A DNA stretch of 64,000 bases from Salinimonas iocasae (GCF_006228385.1 NZ_CP039852.1:1054001-1118000); one strand, 5' to 3'. Shown: positions 46,412 through 55,991, numbered from the stretch's first letter. Translations and numbers: made by a program. Notes: a model not told the origin generated them from the sequence alone.

Positions 46412-47065
46412 ATGATGAAAAAATGAATAATCGGCGCAGCGATTGGTGCCGCGCTCTTATACAACGGAGCAGCGTATGCTGAGCCCATAATGGGCGGGCA
46501 GACAAATGTTGAAGTGACAGCGCCTCTCGCTGACCTGGGTATTACGCCTGGCTTACTCGGTGGAGAGTTAGTTTCCGGTGAGCCGCTAACGCTAGGGTTT
46601 AATATAACCGGTGGGGACCTGGATTTTACAACGCTAGCCGGCACCATTGAACATGAAGGTTCAAGTATCAGCCTGACCGGTGACATGGGTAACGATGATG
46701 ACAATGATGATGTCACGGTTGTACTTAGTGATTTTATGATCAACACCGGTACAGCAATTTTATCTGCTGATGTAAACGGCGGTGGCATGGTTGATTTATT
46801 CAGTCTGGATTTGACCGGGCTGGATGCTGCGGCGATTACTAACTTATCGAACCCTCAGATTTCGCTTACTTTTCTCGATGCTGCAAGCGACCTTTTGGAA
46901 GACACGTTCGATATCCAGGGTGACACGCTGATGGGCGCGCAGTTTGGCTTAGCGGCTACTGCACCTGTACCTATGTCAGCGGATGTTTCAGAACCGGCGT
47001 TGTTTGGTGCACTAGCCGGCGGATTCTTCGGCCTGGCAATGTACAGACGTCGTCGTCAACAGTAA
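46412..47065 (+). pseudogene. PEP-CTERM-like surface protein gene with in-frame TGA in signal peptide
   Basis: From ATG 46412 the frame reads MMKK, TGA (46424-46426), IIGAAIGAALLYNGAAYAEP and continues open to 47065. Restoring Trp (TGG) at the TGA gives a textbook signal peptide cleaved after AYA. The mature part is rich in Gly, Asp, Thr and beta-strand pattern. The C-terminus is VSEPALFGALAGGFFGLAMYRRRRQQ split as a VSEP motif, a 16-residue hydrophobic stretch and an Arg cluster, the tripartite exosortase sorting signal. Translation from the internal ATG at 46490 would lack a signal peptide. Either the gene is inactivated by a single nonsense change, or the TGA is read through. The body shows no other damage. 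Confidence 0.75.
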
Positions 47066-47376
47066 TCTTCATTACATACAGGCTTCCGTTGGCGTAATAA
47101 AAGGGCCTGTTTTATTCCCACCGTCAGAAAATTGCCATTTTAATCTCACCATACTTTTCCGCTCATAAGTCGGCTTGCTAATACTTTGTTACACATCAAC
47201 AGTGTCATCTAAAATTCTGATTTATATCCACTTAATCTTACTCTGTATTTTCTCAACGGCAATTCTCAATAATCTTCAGAACATTCGCTTCCTGCTTTTG
47301 TCATACTCACGACTCTGCAAAAGCATTACTGCTTATTGGTTATCGCAGAGCATTTAATTAACTACAAGGATACGTT
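47066..47376. other. Intergenic region upstream of the beta-barrel gene
   Basis: 311 bp. AATAAAA and TTTTATT around GGGCCTG (47096-47116) make a weak AT-rich hairpin that may end the upstream transcript. No gene seen. Confidence 0.35.
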
Positions 47377-47934
47377 ATGCAAAGGAATACTTTTGCCGCG
47401 CTGGTACTCGCCGGCTGTGCTTTTTCTTCATCAGTCGCCGTTGCAGCCGATAATATTTATCTGGGAGGGAATATCAGTCGTCAAACGATTGATGTAGGTG
47501 GTAGAGATTTTAATGTGTTCAGTGTCCTGGCAGGATATAAATTCAGTGATTACTGGTCACTGGAAACGCGACTGGGAACAGGTTTGTCAGACTATACCGA
47601 GTCCTACGAGTTTGGAGGTTCGAGCTATCTGAATAAGGAAGAAATAGACTGGCAGGCTTCGGTGAATATCAGGGGGGCTTATCCGGTTACCCATAACTTA
47701 AGCGTATTTGGCGTCGTGGGCTATTCAGAAACTGAAATCGACCGAGTTAGTCGCGAAGATGATTCAGTAAGGTTTTCTGGTTCATTCGAGGATACCACCG
47801 GCGTAAGTTACGGCGCAGGGTTAAATTACCATATCTCTGATAATATTTCTGCCACCCTGGAATATCAGGTTCTACCAGAACTGTCTGGTTTCGACTGGGA
47901 CAGTCTGGCGCTTGGCGTACAATATCATTTCTGA
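47377..47934 (+). CDS. Small outer-membrane beta-barrel protein (OmpA-like porin fold)
   Basis: 185 residues. Signal peptide MQRNTFAALVLAGCAFSSSV ending in AVAA, with cleavage near residue 23. The mature part alternates hydrophobic and polar residues in eight predicted strands (NIYLGGNISRQTID, FNVFSVLAGYKFSDYWSLE, NLSVFGVVGYSETEI, GVSYGAGLNYHISDNISA) and ends in a C-terminal Phe (LGVQYHF), the outer-membrane assembly signal. It fits the OMP_b-brl family (OmpA/OmpW-like 8-strand barrels). The function, whether adhesion, stability or small-molecule passage, cannot be assigned. AAGGA lies 8 nt before the ATG. Confidence 0.85.
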   Translation: MQRNTFAALVLAGCAFSSSVAVAADNIYLGGNISRQTIDVGGRDFNVFSVLAGYKFSDYWSLETRLGTGLSDYTESYEFGGSSYLNKEEIDWQASVNIRGAYPVTHNLSVFGVVGYSETEIDRVSREDDSVRFSGSFEDTTGVSYGAGLNYHISDNISATLEYQVLPELSGFDWDSLALGVQYHF

Positions 47935-47954
47935 CTACTTCTGATTATTTTCTT

Positions 47955-47972
47955 GCGGGCCTCAGTGCCCGC
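47955..47972 (+). terminator. Hairpin after the beta-barrel gene
   Basis: GCGGGC and GCCCGC around a CTCAGT loop, followed by TTATT; a short GC stem with a poor T-run, possibly a weak terminator. Confidence 0.45.
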
Positions 47973-48177
47973 TTATTGGTCACTTCCTCTCTTTTCTATT
48001 TGTTCATCCTGTCAGCACGTCGCCATCGCCTGGCGTGTGATGCATCACATTACGTAATCATAATAATCCTTTTACGGCTTATATTCGTTTGAATGGGTGA
48101 TTGTTTTTGATGACATCTTCGGTACACCGCTTGGTGGGGAAGATGATGACATTTTAGTCACTACAACAGGAGAGACT

Positions 48178-48684
48178 ATGAGCAACACAAATGGCTTTAC
48201 CGCTCCGGGTATGAACGAAGAATCTGCAACACGAACTGTGAAAGCACTATCACAGCGTTTGACTGCCTTACTCGACTTGCAGCTGACACTGAAGCATATT
48301 CACTGGAACGTCGTCGGCCCGAATTTCATTGGTGTGCATGAAATGCTGGATCCGCAGGTGGATGCAGTACGTGAAATGACAGATACCATTGCTGAGCGCA
48401 TTGCGACATTAGGCGGCGTTCCCAAGGGCACGCCAAAAGCGATTGTCGATTCTCGTAGCTGGGATGATTATGAAATCGGCAGAGCGCTGGTTAATGACCA
48501 CCTGGTCGCACTGGACAAAGTCTACACTGGCGTAAATGGTGACCACCGCGATGCGATTGAAGTGCTCGGAGAATTAGATCCGGTTTCTGAAGATATGATC
48601 ACCGGCCAATTAGCTGCTTTAGAACAATTCCAGTGGTTTGTCCGTGCTCATATTGAGTCGGCAAGCGGCGAACTGAAAAACTAA
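48178..48684 (+). CDS. dps: DNA starvation/stationary-phase protection protein Dps
   Basis: 168 residues of the Dps ferritin-like family. The ferroxidase motif at the dimer interface is clear: LKHIHWNVVGPNFIGVHEMLDPQVDAVREMTDTIAER, with His, His, Asp and Glu in the expected order (split here as HIHWNVVGPNF and HEMLDPQVD). It forms a dodecamer that binds DNA and oxidises iron with H2O2. The start is ATG 48178 with AGGAGAG 7 nt upstream; the frame is open to 48097 but those residues do not match the family. It is monocistronic, with a strong terminator 30 bp after the stop. Confidence 0.95.
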   Translation: MSNTNGFTAPGMNEESATRTVKALSQRLTALLDLQLTLKHIHWNVVGPNFIGVHEMLDPQVDAVREMTDTIAERIATLGGVPKGTPKAIVDSRSWDDYEIGRALVNDHLVALDKVYTGVNGDHRDAIEVLGELDPVSEDMITGQLAALEQFQWFVRAHIESASGELKN

Positions 48685-48712
48685 TTACTCTAGTAATTCT
48701 GGATTCAATAAA

Positions 48713-48743
48713 TAAAAAGGCTGACATTTGTCAGCTTTTTTTT
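48713..48743 (+). terminator. Rho-independent terminator after dps
   Basis: GCTGAC (48720-48725) pairs with GTCAGC (48730-48735), flanked by A-run and a nine-T run, so it can work in both directions and may also end the convergent secreted-protein gene. Confidence 0.8.
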
Positions 48744-48769
48744 TATTCGCTCTTACTCAGTATTGTTAA

Positions 48770-49327
48770 TCAGGGGGCTGACTCTTTATCTTGGGCGTCC
48801 TCATCCTCTTCGCTGTACATACTTAGAGAGCCAAATGCTTTACTGTGCGCATTTTTAAAATTTTCATCTGCAGCCTTAAAACTATTCCAGTACTCTGCAA
48901 ACTCCTTATTAGTGGCCAGCATGACTTTAATAGTTCGGGTGAGCTCCTTTTTACGATCTCGTTGCTCTTTGTTACCCATTTTTGCTATTTGCGCAGCACC
49001 AAACATATTCCCGCGGGAAATTTCTTCATCAATGATTTCTTTTTCAATGCGCCAGTCAAAGGCACTTTTACACACTTCTCGCCAAATACGTGTGCCGGTA
49101 GGGGCAAAGCGCTTACAGTCAAATTTTAAGTCGTCGTCCTGCACAATTTTATTAAAGTATCGCATAAACTTATGACGTTTCTCATCACGCAAATTAAAGT
49201 ATAGCTGCAGGGGCTTTTTCCCCGTTACCTCAATGGTTTCCATATTATTGTTATCGGCGCTAAGCGCTGCGCCAGAGGCACTACTTAACAATAACAGAAT
49301 CAAAAAGCGGGTACGGACGAATGGCAT
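48770..49327 (-). CDS. Secreted protein of unknown function
   Basis: 185 residues. Signal peptide MPFVRTRFLILLLLSSASG with cleavage near ALSA, residue 24. Just after it comes METIEVTGKKPLQLYF, reminiscent of the start of many Alteromonadales periplasmic proteins that begin with an IEVTG box. Two Cys (FDCKRF and REVCKSAF) could form a disulfide. The C-terminal part is charged and helical and ends in an acidic tail (EEDEDAQDKE). No family recognised. The start ATG 49327 has AAGGAG at good spacing; the longer frame from 49411 is rejected because it would bury the signal peptide. Confidence 0.72.
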   Translation of the reverse strand: MPFVRTRFLILLLLSSASGAALSADNNNMETIEVTGKKPLQLYFNLRDEKRHKFMRYFNKIVQDDDLKFDCKRFAPTGTRIWREVCKSAFDWRIEKEIIDEEISRGNMFGAAQIAKMGNKEQRDRKKELTRTIKVMLATNKEFAEYWNSFKAADENFKNAHSKAFGSLSMYSEEDEDAQDKESAP

Positions 49328-49497
49328 ACGATTCTCCTTGTTTAATTTATCCCATCGGACGGTAGCACCCCATGAATAATGCGTCCTTTCAGGAGTATGC
49401 TTTTTATACAATAGCTAAATTACAATATTGTCGCAACGTCGATCAAAATCGCATGAGTACAAGTAAAAATACAAACTGTTTCAACTGGTAATTGTCC

Positions 49498-50484
49498 ATG
49501 CGACTGACTAACATCTCCCTGTTTCTACCTCTTGCGATTGGAAGCGGGGCGGCATCGGCTGATGCGTTTGATGAACTTAATCAGCTTGCCGGTAAAAATG
49601 TAGAGAGCGCGTTTGCCACCGCCTCATTACTTAGTGATAACGATGTGGTTAAGCTAGGCTTTTTTAACTTCAACCCCAACGATGTTATCGGCACTAACAA
49701 TGATGCGCTGGGGTCTGCCGATGCAACGTCATTGCGTAGTGGTATTGACCAGTTTAACTTCCCGCTGAATATCACGTCGCACAGGACCGCAGATCTTAAA
49801 TGGCGATTAGGTGGCAGAGCATCTTACGTGAATATCGAGCAGGAACTTTTCCTGGGCGATGAAGTGGGTGATCGCGGTGATGAACTCTCTGACAGAGTTA
49901 TTTCGCTTTCATTGGGTGGTGGGGTGACCTATGACATCAATGAACACTGGCAGGCAAGTGCAGACCTTAATGTGGCCTGGATGAAATACCGTAGCCGCAT
50001 TGACTATCGCACTGATGTGGACCAACAAATCAGAGACGTCTTTGACGGGCTTCTGGTGAATTTTGATGTCGAAATGCTCATGTTGGAGCCGGTGGCATCA
50101 CTCAAATATTCCTGGCAGAGCTTTGGGGCTGACTTTTCCATATCCGGCGACTTTCATTATCTACACGGTTTTACTCTGGACAACGAGAACCCGGCCCACA
50201 ATGTGGAACCAAACGAATGGTATGTAATAGGCAGTCTGAATGTATCCCAGCCCGTGACATTTTTCGACGTCGACGGCCAATCGATGAAGTACCGGTTTTC
50301 CCGCGTAGAGCTTAGTAACTTGTTAGCTGAGCAAATGGGCTCGGGACATTATTACGAAGCCGAGGTGGGTTGGGTAAAACAACGTGATGAAGATGCTTAC
50401 ATCAAAGAATATGGTGTCGGTGTTAATTTCAATTATGGCAGTATTTTGAAAGGTGGCACACTGGTGCTGTATTACACTTTTTAA
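49498..50484 (+). CDS. Outer-membrane beta-barrel protein (solitary autotransporter-barrel type)
   Basis: 328 residues. Signal peptide MRLTNISLFLPLAIGSGAA with cleavage near ASA. Regular amphipathic strands follow (RTADLKWRLGGRASYVNIEQ, DRVISLSLGGGVTYDIN, GADFSISGDFHYLHGF, EYGVGVNFNYGS), and the last residue is Phe (LVLYYTF). Size and pattern fit the solitary outer-membrane autotransporter-like barrel family seen in Shewanella and Alteromonas. There is no passenger domain. The function is unknown. It is convergent with the tad operon, the two sharing a strong hairpin. Confidence 0.72.
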   Translation: MRLTNISLFLPLAIGSGAASADAFDELNQLAGKNVESAFATASLLSDNDVVKLGFFNFNPNDVIGTNNDALGSADATSLRSGIDQFNFPLNITSHRTADLKWRLGGRASYVNIEQELFLGDEVGDRGDELSDRVISLSLGGGVTYDINEHWQASADLNVAWMKYRSRIDYRTDVDQQIRDVFDGLLVNFDVEMLMLEPVASLKYSWQSFGADFSISGDFHYLHGFTLDNENPAHNVEPNEWYVIGSLNVSQPVTFFDVDGQSMKYRFSRVELSNLLAEQMGSGHYYEAEVGWVKQRDEDAYIKEYGVGVNFNYGSILKGGTLVLYYTF

Positions 50485-50486
50485 TC

Positions 50487-50516
50487 TCAGGGGTACCTGA
50501 CTACTGGTACCCCTGA
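50487..50516. terminator. Bidirectional terminator between barrel gene and tadD
   Basis: An 11-bp perfect stem TCAGGGGTACC (50487-50497) / GGTACCCCTGA (50506-50516), loop 8 nt, followed by TGTTTTATT on the plus strand. It separates the two convergent units. Confidence 0.75.
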
Positions 50517-50524
50517 TGTTTTAT

Positions 50525-51469
50525 TCACGGCATCATGCTGATGTCGCCACCCTCCGCCAGAGCCCGCTGATGCCTGACATCGCTCAGGTTTTCATAGGCA
50601 ACTTTATAATATTTAGGTGATGCATTGATGGCTTTTTCAAAAAAATACTCAGCCTCTTCATACCGTGATTCAAGCATCAAAAAATAACCCAGGTCATTGT
50701 AAGCCTGCGCATCGTTCATCACTCTTTTGAGCGTTTGAAACGCTTTGTTGTAACGACCCATCCGTGTATACACCAATCCCAGATTTGACCAGCTTCGCTT
50801 ATGTGAAGGCGCAATTTCGATTGCCTGTTGAAAATGGCTTATAGCATCTGAGTACTGGCCCGCCAGGTAGAATGAATAACCAACATTGGTCAAAATCACA
50901 GGCGAGTAGGGCGCAATATCCAGACAAAGTGCGTACATCTCCTGTGCCTGCTTATATCGGCCAGTAAGGTCGTAGGCAACGCCCAGTCCATTATATGCGT
51001 CCAAGGGAGACGCGTTGTCCAGTGAGACAAAACCCGTTTTACGTGCAGTGGTCTCTCTGAGCCTTTTCTGATCCAGTGCCCGTACTTTTAAAAAGTAATC
51101 GGTGGCGCGGGCAACATCCTTATTCTCAAGATAAATCATCGCCGCTTCACTCAACGCCCTGGCGTGATGAGGATCGCTGGCGATGACTCGTTGTAGCATG
51201 TGCAGGGCATATTCAGGTTTGCCCATTTGCTTGTGCAGTTCAGCGACACGATAGGCCAGCTGAATATCTTCAGGGCTTTCCTCCAGCGCTTTTAGGTAGT
51301 ACACCAGTGCCTTTTCATATTCGCCGCCTTTTTCATAATGCCCTGCCATTGTAATCATTTGCTCCACAGGAACCTTGTTGGCCTCTTCGGCCTGTTGTGC
51401 GGTTTTATCTGTAGACTCACAGCCGCTAAGCACAATCAGTGCGGCAAATATCGCTAATAATGTTTTCAT
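50525..51469 (-). CDS. tadD: TadD-like TPR lipoprotein of Tad pilus
   Basis: 314 residues. Lipobox LIVLSGCES near residue 17 makes it a lipoprotein. The rest is tandem TPR repeats, e.g. YEKALVYYLKALEESPEDIQLAYRVAELHKQ, AISHFQQAIEIAPSHKRSW and AEYFFEKAINASPKYYKVAYENL (each split at repeat borders). TadD is thought to act as an outer-membrane pilotin-like assembly factor for the Tad secretin. It is the last gene of the operon, 13 bp after tadC. Confidence 0.88.
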   Translation of the reverse strand: MKTLLAIFAALIVLSGCESTDKTAQQAEEANKVPVEQMITMAGHYEKGGEYEKALVYYLKALEESPEDIQLAYRVAELHKQMGKPEYALHMLQRVIASDPHHARALSEAAMIYLENKDVARATDYFLKVRALDQKRLRETTARKTGFVSLDNASPLDAYNGLGVAYDLTGRYKQAQEMYALCLDIAPYSPVILTNVGYSFYLAGQYSDAISHFQQAIEIAPSHKRSWSNLGLVYTRMGRYNKAFQTLKRVMNDAQAYNDLGYFLMLESRYEEAEYFFEKAINASPKYYKVAYENLSDVRHQRALAEGGDISMMP

Positions 51470-51482
51470 TGCAGCTTCCTTT

Positions 51483-52457
51483 TTAAAATGCCTTATCCCA
51501 CACTTCCATAACTTTCAAAGCAGCCGGGCCTATGGCGACGATGAAAAAGGATGGCCAAATACACACCATCATCGGAAAAATCATTTTGACCGCAATTTTT
51601 GCTGCCATTTCTTCAGCGGCCTGCAGCCGCTTGTCCCGGTATTCATCGGCGTAAACCCGAATGGTTTCAGCCACACCCGTACCCAGTTTAATGCTTTGTA
51701 CAATCACTGAATTCAGCCCGCGGATATCCTCCAGCCCGGTACGATGGCCGAACTCTTCTAATGACTGGGAAAGGGGAATGCCAACCTTAACTTTTTTCAC
51801 CACCAGGCCCAGTTCATGTGCAAGATAGGGATGAACTGCTCTTAACTCATTGCTCACCCGTTGAAATGACTCCAGTAAGCCCAAACCTGATTCGCAACAG
51901 ACCACCAGTAAGTCCAGGGCATCCGGAAAGTAGCGACGAAGTTTGCGCATACGACTTGCCGCCAGCTTGGTCAGTGCTATGCCGGGTAAGATGAAAAAAC
52001 TACCAACAATCAGCAGAATGACGTAGACCGAAACCATTGTGCTTAAATCCGGAAACAGCCGGAAGATTACCATCGCCAGCGCAACACCGATCAGCAGCGA
52101 CAATAGGCGCAGGGAATAGTAAATCTTTAGAGCGTTTTCAGAATGAAACCCAGCGTGGATTAATAGTTTGCGAGTCTCCTGGTCTTTCTTTAATGCTCCT
52201 TCAAAGATTGAACTGCCACCTACCTTGGTCAATGTGCTTTCAAGATAATGTTTATAATTTGGTTCTGTTGGCGAGTTCACAGTTGCAGAGCGCATGCGCA
52301 GAACCTGCCTGCGAATGGGGGAGTAAGCGCCACTTATTAAATAATACATAGCTGCTGCCAGCATCAGGCCAGCCATTAACGCAATGCCCAATACTGCCAT
52401 AGTGACGGTGTTTTCATTGCTGGTAAACGAGTAAAGGAGTCCGCGAAGATATTCCAT
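51483..52457 (-). CDS. tadC: TadC inner-membrane platform protein
   Basis: 324 residues of the T2SF/GspF-like platform family. Membrane helices are at residues 19-41, about 115-155 (VALAMVIFRLF ... VILLIVGSFFILPGIAL) and 295-315 near the C-terminus. The central cytoplasmic part has the family block YFPDALDLLVVCCESGLGLLESF and LGLVVKKVKVGIPLSQSLEEF. It pairs with TadB, two bp apart, and works with the TadA ATPase to extrude Flp. Confidence 0.93.
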   Translation of the reverse strand: MEYLRGLLYSFTSNENTVTMAVLGIALMAGLMLAAAMYYLISGAYSPIRRQVLRMRSATVNSPTEPNYKHYLESTLTKVGGSSIFEGALKKDQETRKLLIHAGFHSENALKIYYSLRLLSLLIGVALAMVIFRLFPDLSTMVSVYVILLIVGSFFILPGIALTKLAASRMRKLRRYFPDALDLLVVCCESGLGLLESFQRVSNELRAVHPYLAHELGLVVKKVKVGIPLSQSLEEFGHRTGLEDIRGLNSVIVQSIKLGTGVAETIRVYADEYRDKRLQAAEEMAAKIAVKMIFPMMVCIWPSFFIVAIGPAALKVMEVWDKAF

Positions 52458-52459
52458 GG

Positions 52460-53428
52460 TTACGCCTCCAGTTCCAGTAATTTTTTAATCCAGAAAGTAC
52501 CGGCAAGCATACCGATGAGCCCCCACTTAAGCAGCTCATGTCCGGATTCCGTAGTAAACAGTTCACTTACATATGAGGGAGTTGTGACATAGAGCAATGC
52601 AAATAAAGCAAAGGGTAAAAGCACCAGTATCCATCCACTCAAACGGCCTTCTGCCGACAGGGTGCGCACTTTACGGCGAAACCGGAAGCGCTGACGAATC
52701 AGTACAGAAAGATTTTCAATGTTCTCCGCCAGGTTGCCACCGGTTTCTTTTTGAATATTTACTGCGCTGGCAAAGGCCATGGCTGAAGTACTGGGAACAC
52801 GGCGCACGAAGGCGAGCATAGCGACTTTCAAATCCGCGCCCAGATTGATGCGCTGAAACAGCAGCTTTAATTCATTGCTCAAATCACCAGCCAGTTCTTC
52901 ATAAACAAGCTTTAACGCTTCGTTAAAGGAATAGCCTGCCTGGAGCCCTCTTTTGAGCACGTCCAGCGCTTCTGGAAACTGCTCTTCAATGCGATCCATT
53001 CGTTTATTAATGTCACGCTGAAGTTTAAAGTTGAATGCAGCCATCGTAGCGCCGAAACAGACAATGGATACCAGAAGGTCACGGGAAAGAACCCACAGAA
53101 TCGCTGCCAGAACGGTACTAACAATCACAGCAATAAACAAAAACTCATGCCCTAACATCTTCGATCCGCTCAGCTCCAGTTTAAATGTGAACGACTTGAC
53201 AACGGGGATGTTTTCCAGCGACCGGCGAAATGCAGAAAGCTGATTTAAGCGGGTATTGAGCAGTAGTTGTCGGGGAAAATAGCTATCTTGTTCAACCAGA
53301 ATATCAAGCTGGCGTTTTAACTCTTTGCTGTCGGCGCGCTGTGGGCTATTTACCGAAACAAAGAGCATTTGGGATAACAATACTACCGCCAGAAACACCA
53401 GACCTAAAAATATAATTTGAATACTCAT
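52460..53428 (-). CDS. tadB: TadB inner-membrane platform protein
   Basis: 322 residues, paralogue of TadC. N-terminal helix (IIFLGLVFLAVVLLSQMLF), a pair of helices near 95-130, and C-terminal helices near 270-290. The family core reads QFPEALDVLKRGLQAGYSFNEALKL and FASAVNIQKETGGNLAENI. The ATG is 12 bp after the tadA stop. The products of tadB and tadC are expected to form the membrane base of the pilus. Confidence 0.93.
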   Translation of the reverse strand: MSIQIIFLGLVFLAVVLLSQMLFVSVNSPQRADSKELKRQLDILVEQDSYFPRQLLLNTRLNQLSAFRRSLENIPVVKSFTFKLELSGSKMLGHEFLFIAVIVSTVLAAILWVLSRDLLVSIVCFGATMAAFNFKLQRDINKRMDRIEEQFPEALDVLKRGLQAGYSFNEALKLVYEELAGDLSNELKLLFQRINLGADLKVAMLAFVRRVPSTSAMAFASAVNIQKETGGNLAENIENLSVLIRQRFRFRRKVRTLSAEGRLSGWILVLLPFALFALLYVTTPSYVSELFTTESGHELLKWGLIGMLAGTFWIKKLLELEA

Positions 53429-53439
53429 CAGTGCCCCCC

Positions 53440-54759
53440 CTATAAGCGGATATCCGCATCCACGCCAAAGATACGGTGAGGCATATCAATACCCTTAGCC
53501 ACTAGTTGACGGTGAAACAGTGGTACTACACCCGTCGCTTTAAACGTACCCATTACTTCGTTATTGCTGCCAATGCCGCGCCGTTCGTATTTGTATAACT
53601 CAGACATCGTAATCGTTTCGCCTTCCATGCCGGTTACTTCCTGAATACTAATAATGCGACGACTACCATCCTCAAGGCGTTGTGTCTGCACGACCAGATC
53701 AATGGCCGAAGCAATCTGCGCCCGGATATTGCGGATAGGCATATCAAAGCCGCCCATGCATATCATGTTTTCAAGGCGGCCCAGTGCATCCCGGGGGCTG
53801 TTAGCGTGCAGGGTTGCTAAGGAGCCTTCATGACCAGTATTCATGGCCGCCAGCATGTCAATCGCTTCAGCGCCACGCACCTCACCGATAACAATGCGAT
53901 CAGGGCGCATGCGCAGACAGTTTTTCACCAAATCTCGCTGAGTGACTTCGCCCCGTCCCTCAATATTGGGCGGGCGGGTTTCAAGGCGCACTGTATGGGG
54001 TTGCTGAAGTTGTAATTCGGCGGAGTCTTCAATGGTAATGATGCGCTCACTTGCCGGAATGTAGCCGGAAAGGATATTTAACAGGGTAGTTTTGCCGCTA
54101 CCGGTTCCCCCGGATATCAGCACATTCAGTTTGCCTTTAACGGCCCCTTTTATCAGGATATCCATATCTGATGTCATGGACCCGTAATTGATAAGCTGCT
54201 CGACATTGAGCTTTTCGACAGTAAAGCGTCGGATGGACATGGACGGGCCGTCCAGGGCAAGAGGCGGAATGATGGCATTGACCCGGCTGCCGTCCTCGAG
54301 GCGGGCATCAACCATGGGAGAAGATTCGTCAACCCGTCTGCCAATACGTGAAACAATGCGATCAATAATGCTCATCAGATGCCGGTTATCGTAAAACCGC
54401 ACCGCAGCGCGCTCCAGACGGCCGCCACGCTCAACATAAATATTGTTGTAGTTGTTCACCAGAATATCTGACACGGTGGGGTCAGCCATCAACACTTCCA
54501 GTGGGCCCAGCCCCAGAATTTCGTCCAGCACTAACCGGGTGATAATGGTTCGTGTAGCCATATTGATGGGACGCGAGTAATTCTCTAACAAACGTCGACA
54601 ACACTCAGTAATCTGCTGCCGGGCAATATCTTCTTCGATAGTCTCGAGCATCGAAGGGTCCAGCAGGTTCAGCACCTCATTAAATATCTCTTGTTTGGTG
54701 TCTACATCTTCGGTGGTTAACTGCTGATAAGGGTCGACAAAATGCGATTCACCATCCAT
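53440..54759 (-). CDS. tadA: TadA/CpaF pilus assembly ATPase
   Basis: 439 residues of the type II/IV secretion ATPase family. N-terminal helical domain, then the catalytic part with Walker A LISGGTGSGKTTLLNIL near residue 215, Asp box ITIEDSAEL, Walker B region RMRPDRIVIGEVRGAEAIDML, and His box TGHEGSLATLHANS. It powers Flp pilus assembly and possibly retraction. Its ATG overlaps the tadZ stop by one base (TAATG). Confidence 0.96.
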   Translation of the reverse strand: MDGESHFVDPYQQLTTEDVDTKQEIFNEVLNLLDPSMLETIEEDIARQQITECCRRLLENYSRPINMATRTIITRLVLDEILGLGPLEVLMADPTVSDILVNNYNNIYVERGGRLERAAVRFYDNRHLMSIIDRIVSRIGRRVDESSPMVDARLEDGSRVNAIIPPLALDGPSMSIRRFTVEKLNVEQLINYGSMTSDMDILIKGAVKGKLNVLISGGTGSGKTTLLNILSGYIPASERIITIEDSAELQLQQPHTVRLETRPPNIEGRGEVTQRDLVKNCLRMRPDRIVIGEVRGAEAIDMLAAMNTGHEGSLATLHANSPRDALGRLENMICMGGFDMPIRNIRAQIASAIDLVVQTQRLEDGSRRIISIQEVTGMEGETITMSELYKYERRGIGSNNEVMGTFKATGVVPLFHRQLVAKGIDMPHRIFGVDADIRL

Positions 54760-55991
54760 TACTTGCTCCTTAGCAGACGGGACAAAAAGCCGGCTTTTTT
54801 GTTGTTTGAATTATCCATGATGTTACCTGTGGCAAAGTGGACAATGGCACGCATCTCTTTCTCAATCTGCTTGTGATTCGCCAGTGACTCCAGCGGCTTG
54901 CCTAAATCAGTGCGCAGCTTTGCCAGTTCAAAGTTATTGCTGATGGTGAACATATCTGTCACCCCAAGTACCGACTTCACATCGGGCAATTGAATCTCGC
55001 CTTTACCTGCGACATAGCGGTTGACGATAATCGCCAGACGTTTGCCATGCATATCCACGTTATTCTTCAGCTCTTTGAGCATCGCCTGTGTTTCGCGAAG
55101 TCCGGCGACACTTAGTTGCATCACCACTAAGATAGTGGCGCTTTGACTCAGCAACGGCAGGGTCTGATATTCCAAACCCTTGGACATGTCTACCAGTACT
55201 TCTGGAAATGTCTGACGAATCTTCCAGCACAACTTGTCCAGTTGCTCAGGCGTCCTGCCTGTAGGTTTCAGGCGAGAGAAGGGGGCGTTTGCAATAAGAT
55301 GAATGTTCTCTTTGTGCGCCATCATAGAGCGCACTGCAGCTTCATCCAGTTTTTCCAGTTCGTTGACCGCTTTATCAATAGAATAGTCGTTCTTCAGGCG
55401 AAGCCCGTGCGCCAGTGAGCCATAGTTAAAATCAGCGTCAATCAGTGCCAGTTCTTTATTGAGCATGTCAGTATAAATCTCGCTCATACAACAGGTGATA
55501 AAAGTTGCACCGGAGCCTGCTTTACCATTAATCACCGTGGTTTGAGGCGCTGTTGTGACATTTTCACTGATGGCATCAGCAACCAGCGACAGGGCGGGGT
55601 AAATACTCTCTGGAAGATCTGACAATGTGAGTAAATCATCCACCTTAAACTGTACCGCCAGTTTCGCGATATCGCTGGTTAAGTCGCGGCACACGATGAT
55701 GCGGTGGGGCAGCGCAGTGGAAAGCTGTTCCAGTAACTGGCTGTTTTCAGATTTAGTGGTACCCAGGTGAATAAGCGCAAGATGGAACACAGAGGAGTCA
55801 GCAGGTAAAAACGGGCTCTGGGTAATCTCAAGCATGCGATCCTGAATAAGCGCAGTATCGGTAAAGCTTGCTAATTCTCCGTATGGATCGACAATCAACA
55901 CGCGCAGCCGGGTCTTCAGAGGTTGTCTGATGACAGGTTTGGACGACTTGGCCGGATGATCTATCACATGTGAGGCGCTTTGATCGTTCAT
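54759..55991 (-). CDS. tadZ: TadZ/CpaE localisation ATPase
   Basis: 410 residues. N-terminal receiver-like domain (RVLIVDPYGELASF) and C-terminal MinD/ParA-like domain with a deviant Walker A, NGKAGSGATFITC, in which the catalytic Lys of the P-loop is absent, as is usual in TadZ/CpaE. ALIDADFNYGSLAHGL and EVLVDMSKGLEYQTLPLL are the matching switch regions. TadZ positions the pilus machine in the cell. The start ATG 55991 has GAGG at good spacing; a second ATG at 56009 is possible. The stop overlaps tadA. Confidence 0.9.
   Translation of the reverse strand: MNDQSASHVIDHPAKSSKPVIRQPLKTRLRVLIVDPYGELASFTDTALIQDRMLEITQSPFLPADSSVFHLALIHLGTTKSENSQLLEQLSTALPHRIIVCRDLTSDIAKLAVQFKVDDLLTLSDLPESIYPALSLVADAISENVTTAPQTTVINGKAGSGATFITCCMSEIYTDMLNKELALIDADFNYGSLAHGLRLKNDYSIDKAVNELEKLDEAAVRSMMAHKENIHLIANAPFSRLKPTGRTPEQLDKLCWKIRQTFPEVLVDMSKGLEYQTLPLLSQSATILVVMQLSVAGLRETQAMLKELKNNVDMHGKRLAIIVNRYVAGKGEIQLPDVKSVLGVTDMFTISNNFELAKLRTDLGKPLESLANHKQIEKEMRAIVHFATGNIMDNSNNKKAGFLSRLLRSK

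Noticed and set aside
47175..47357. 60-codon hydrophobic frame upstream of the beta-barrel gene
   Set aside because: AT-rich intergenic sequence producing hydrophobic codons; no ribosome site.
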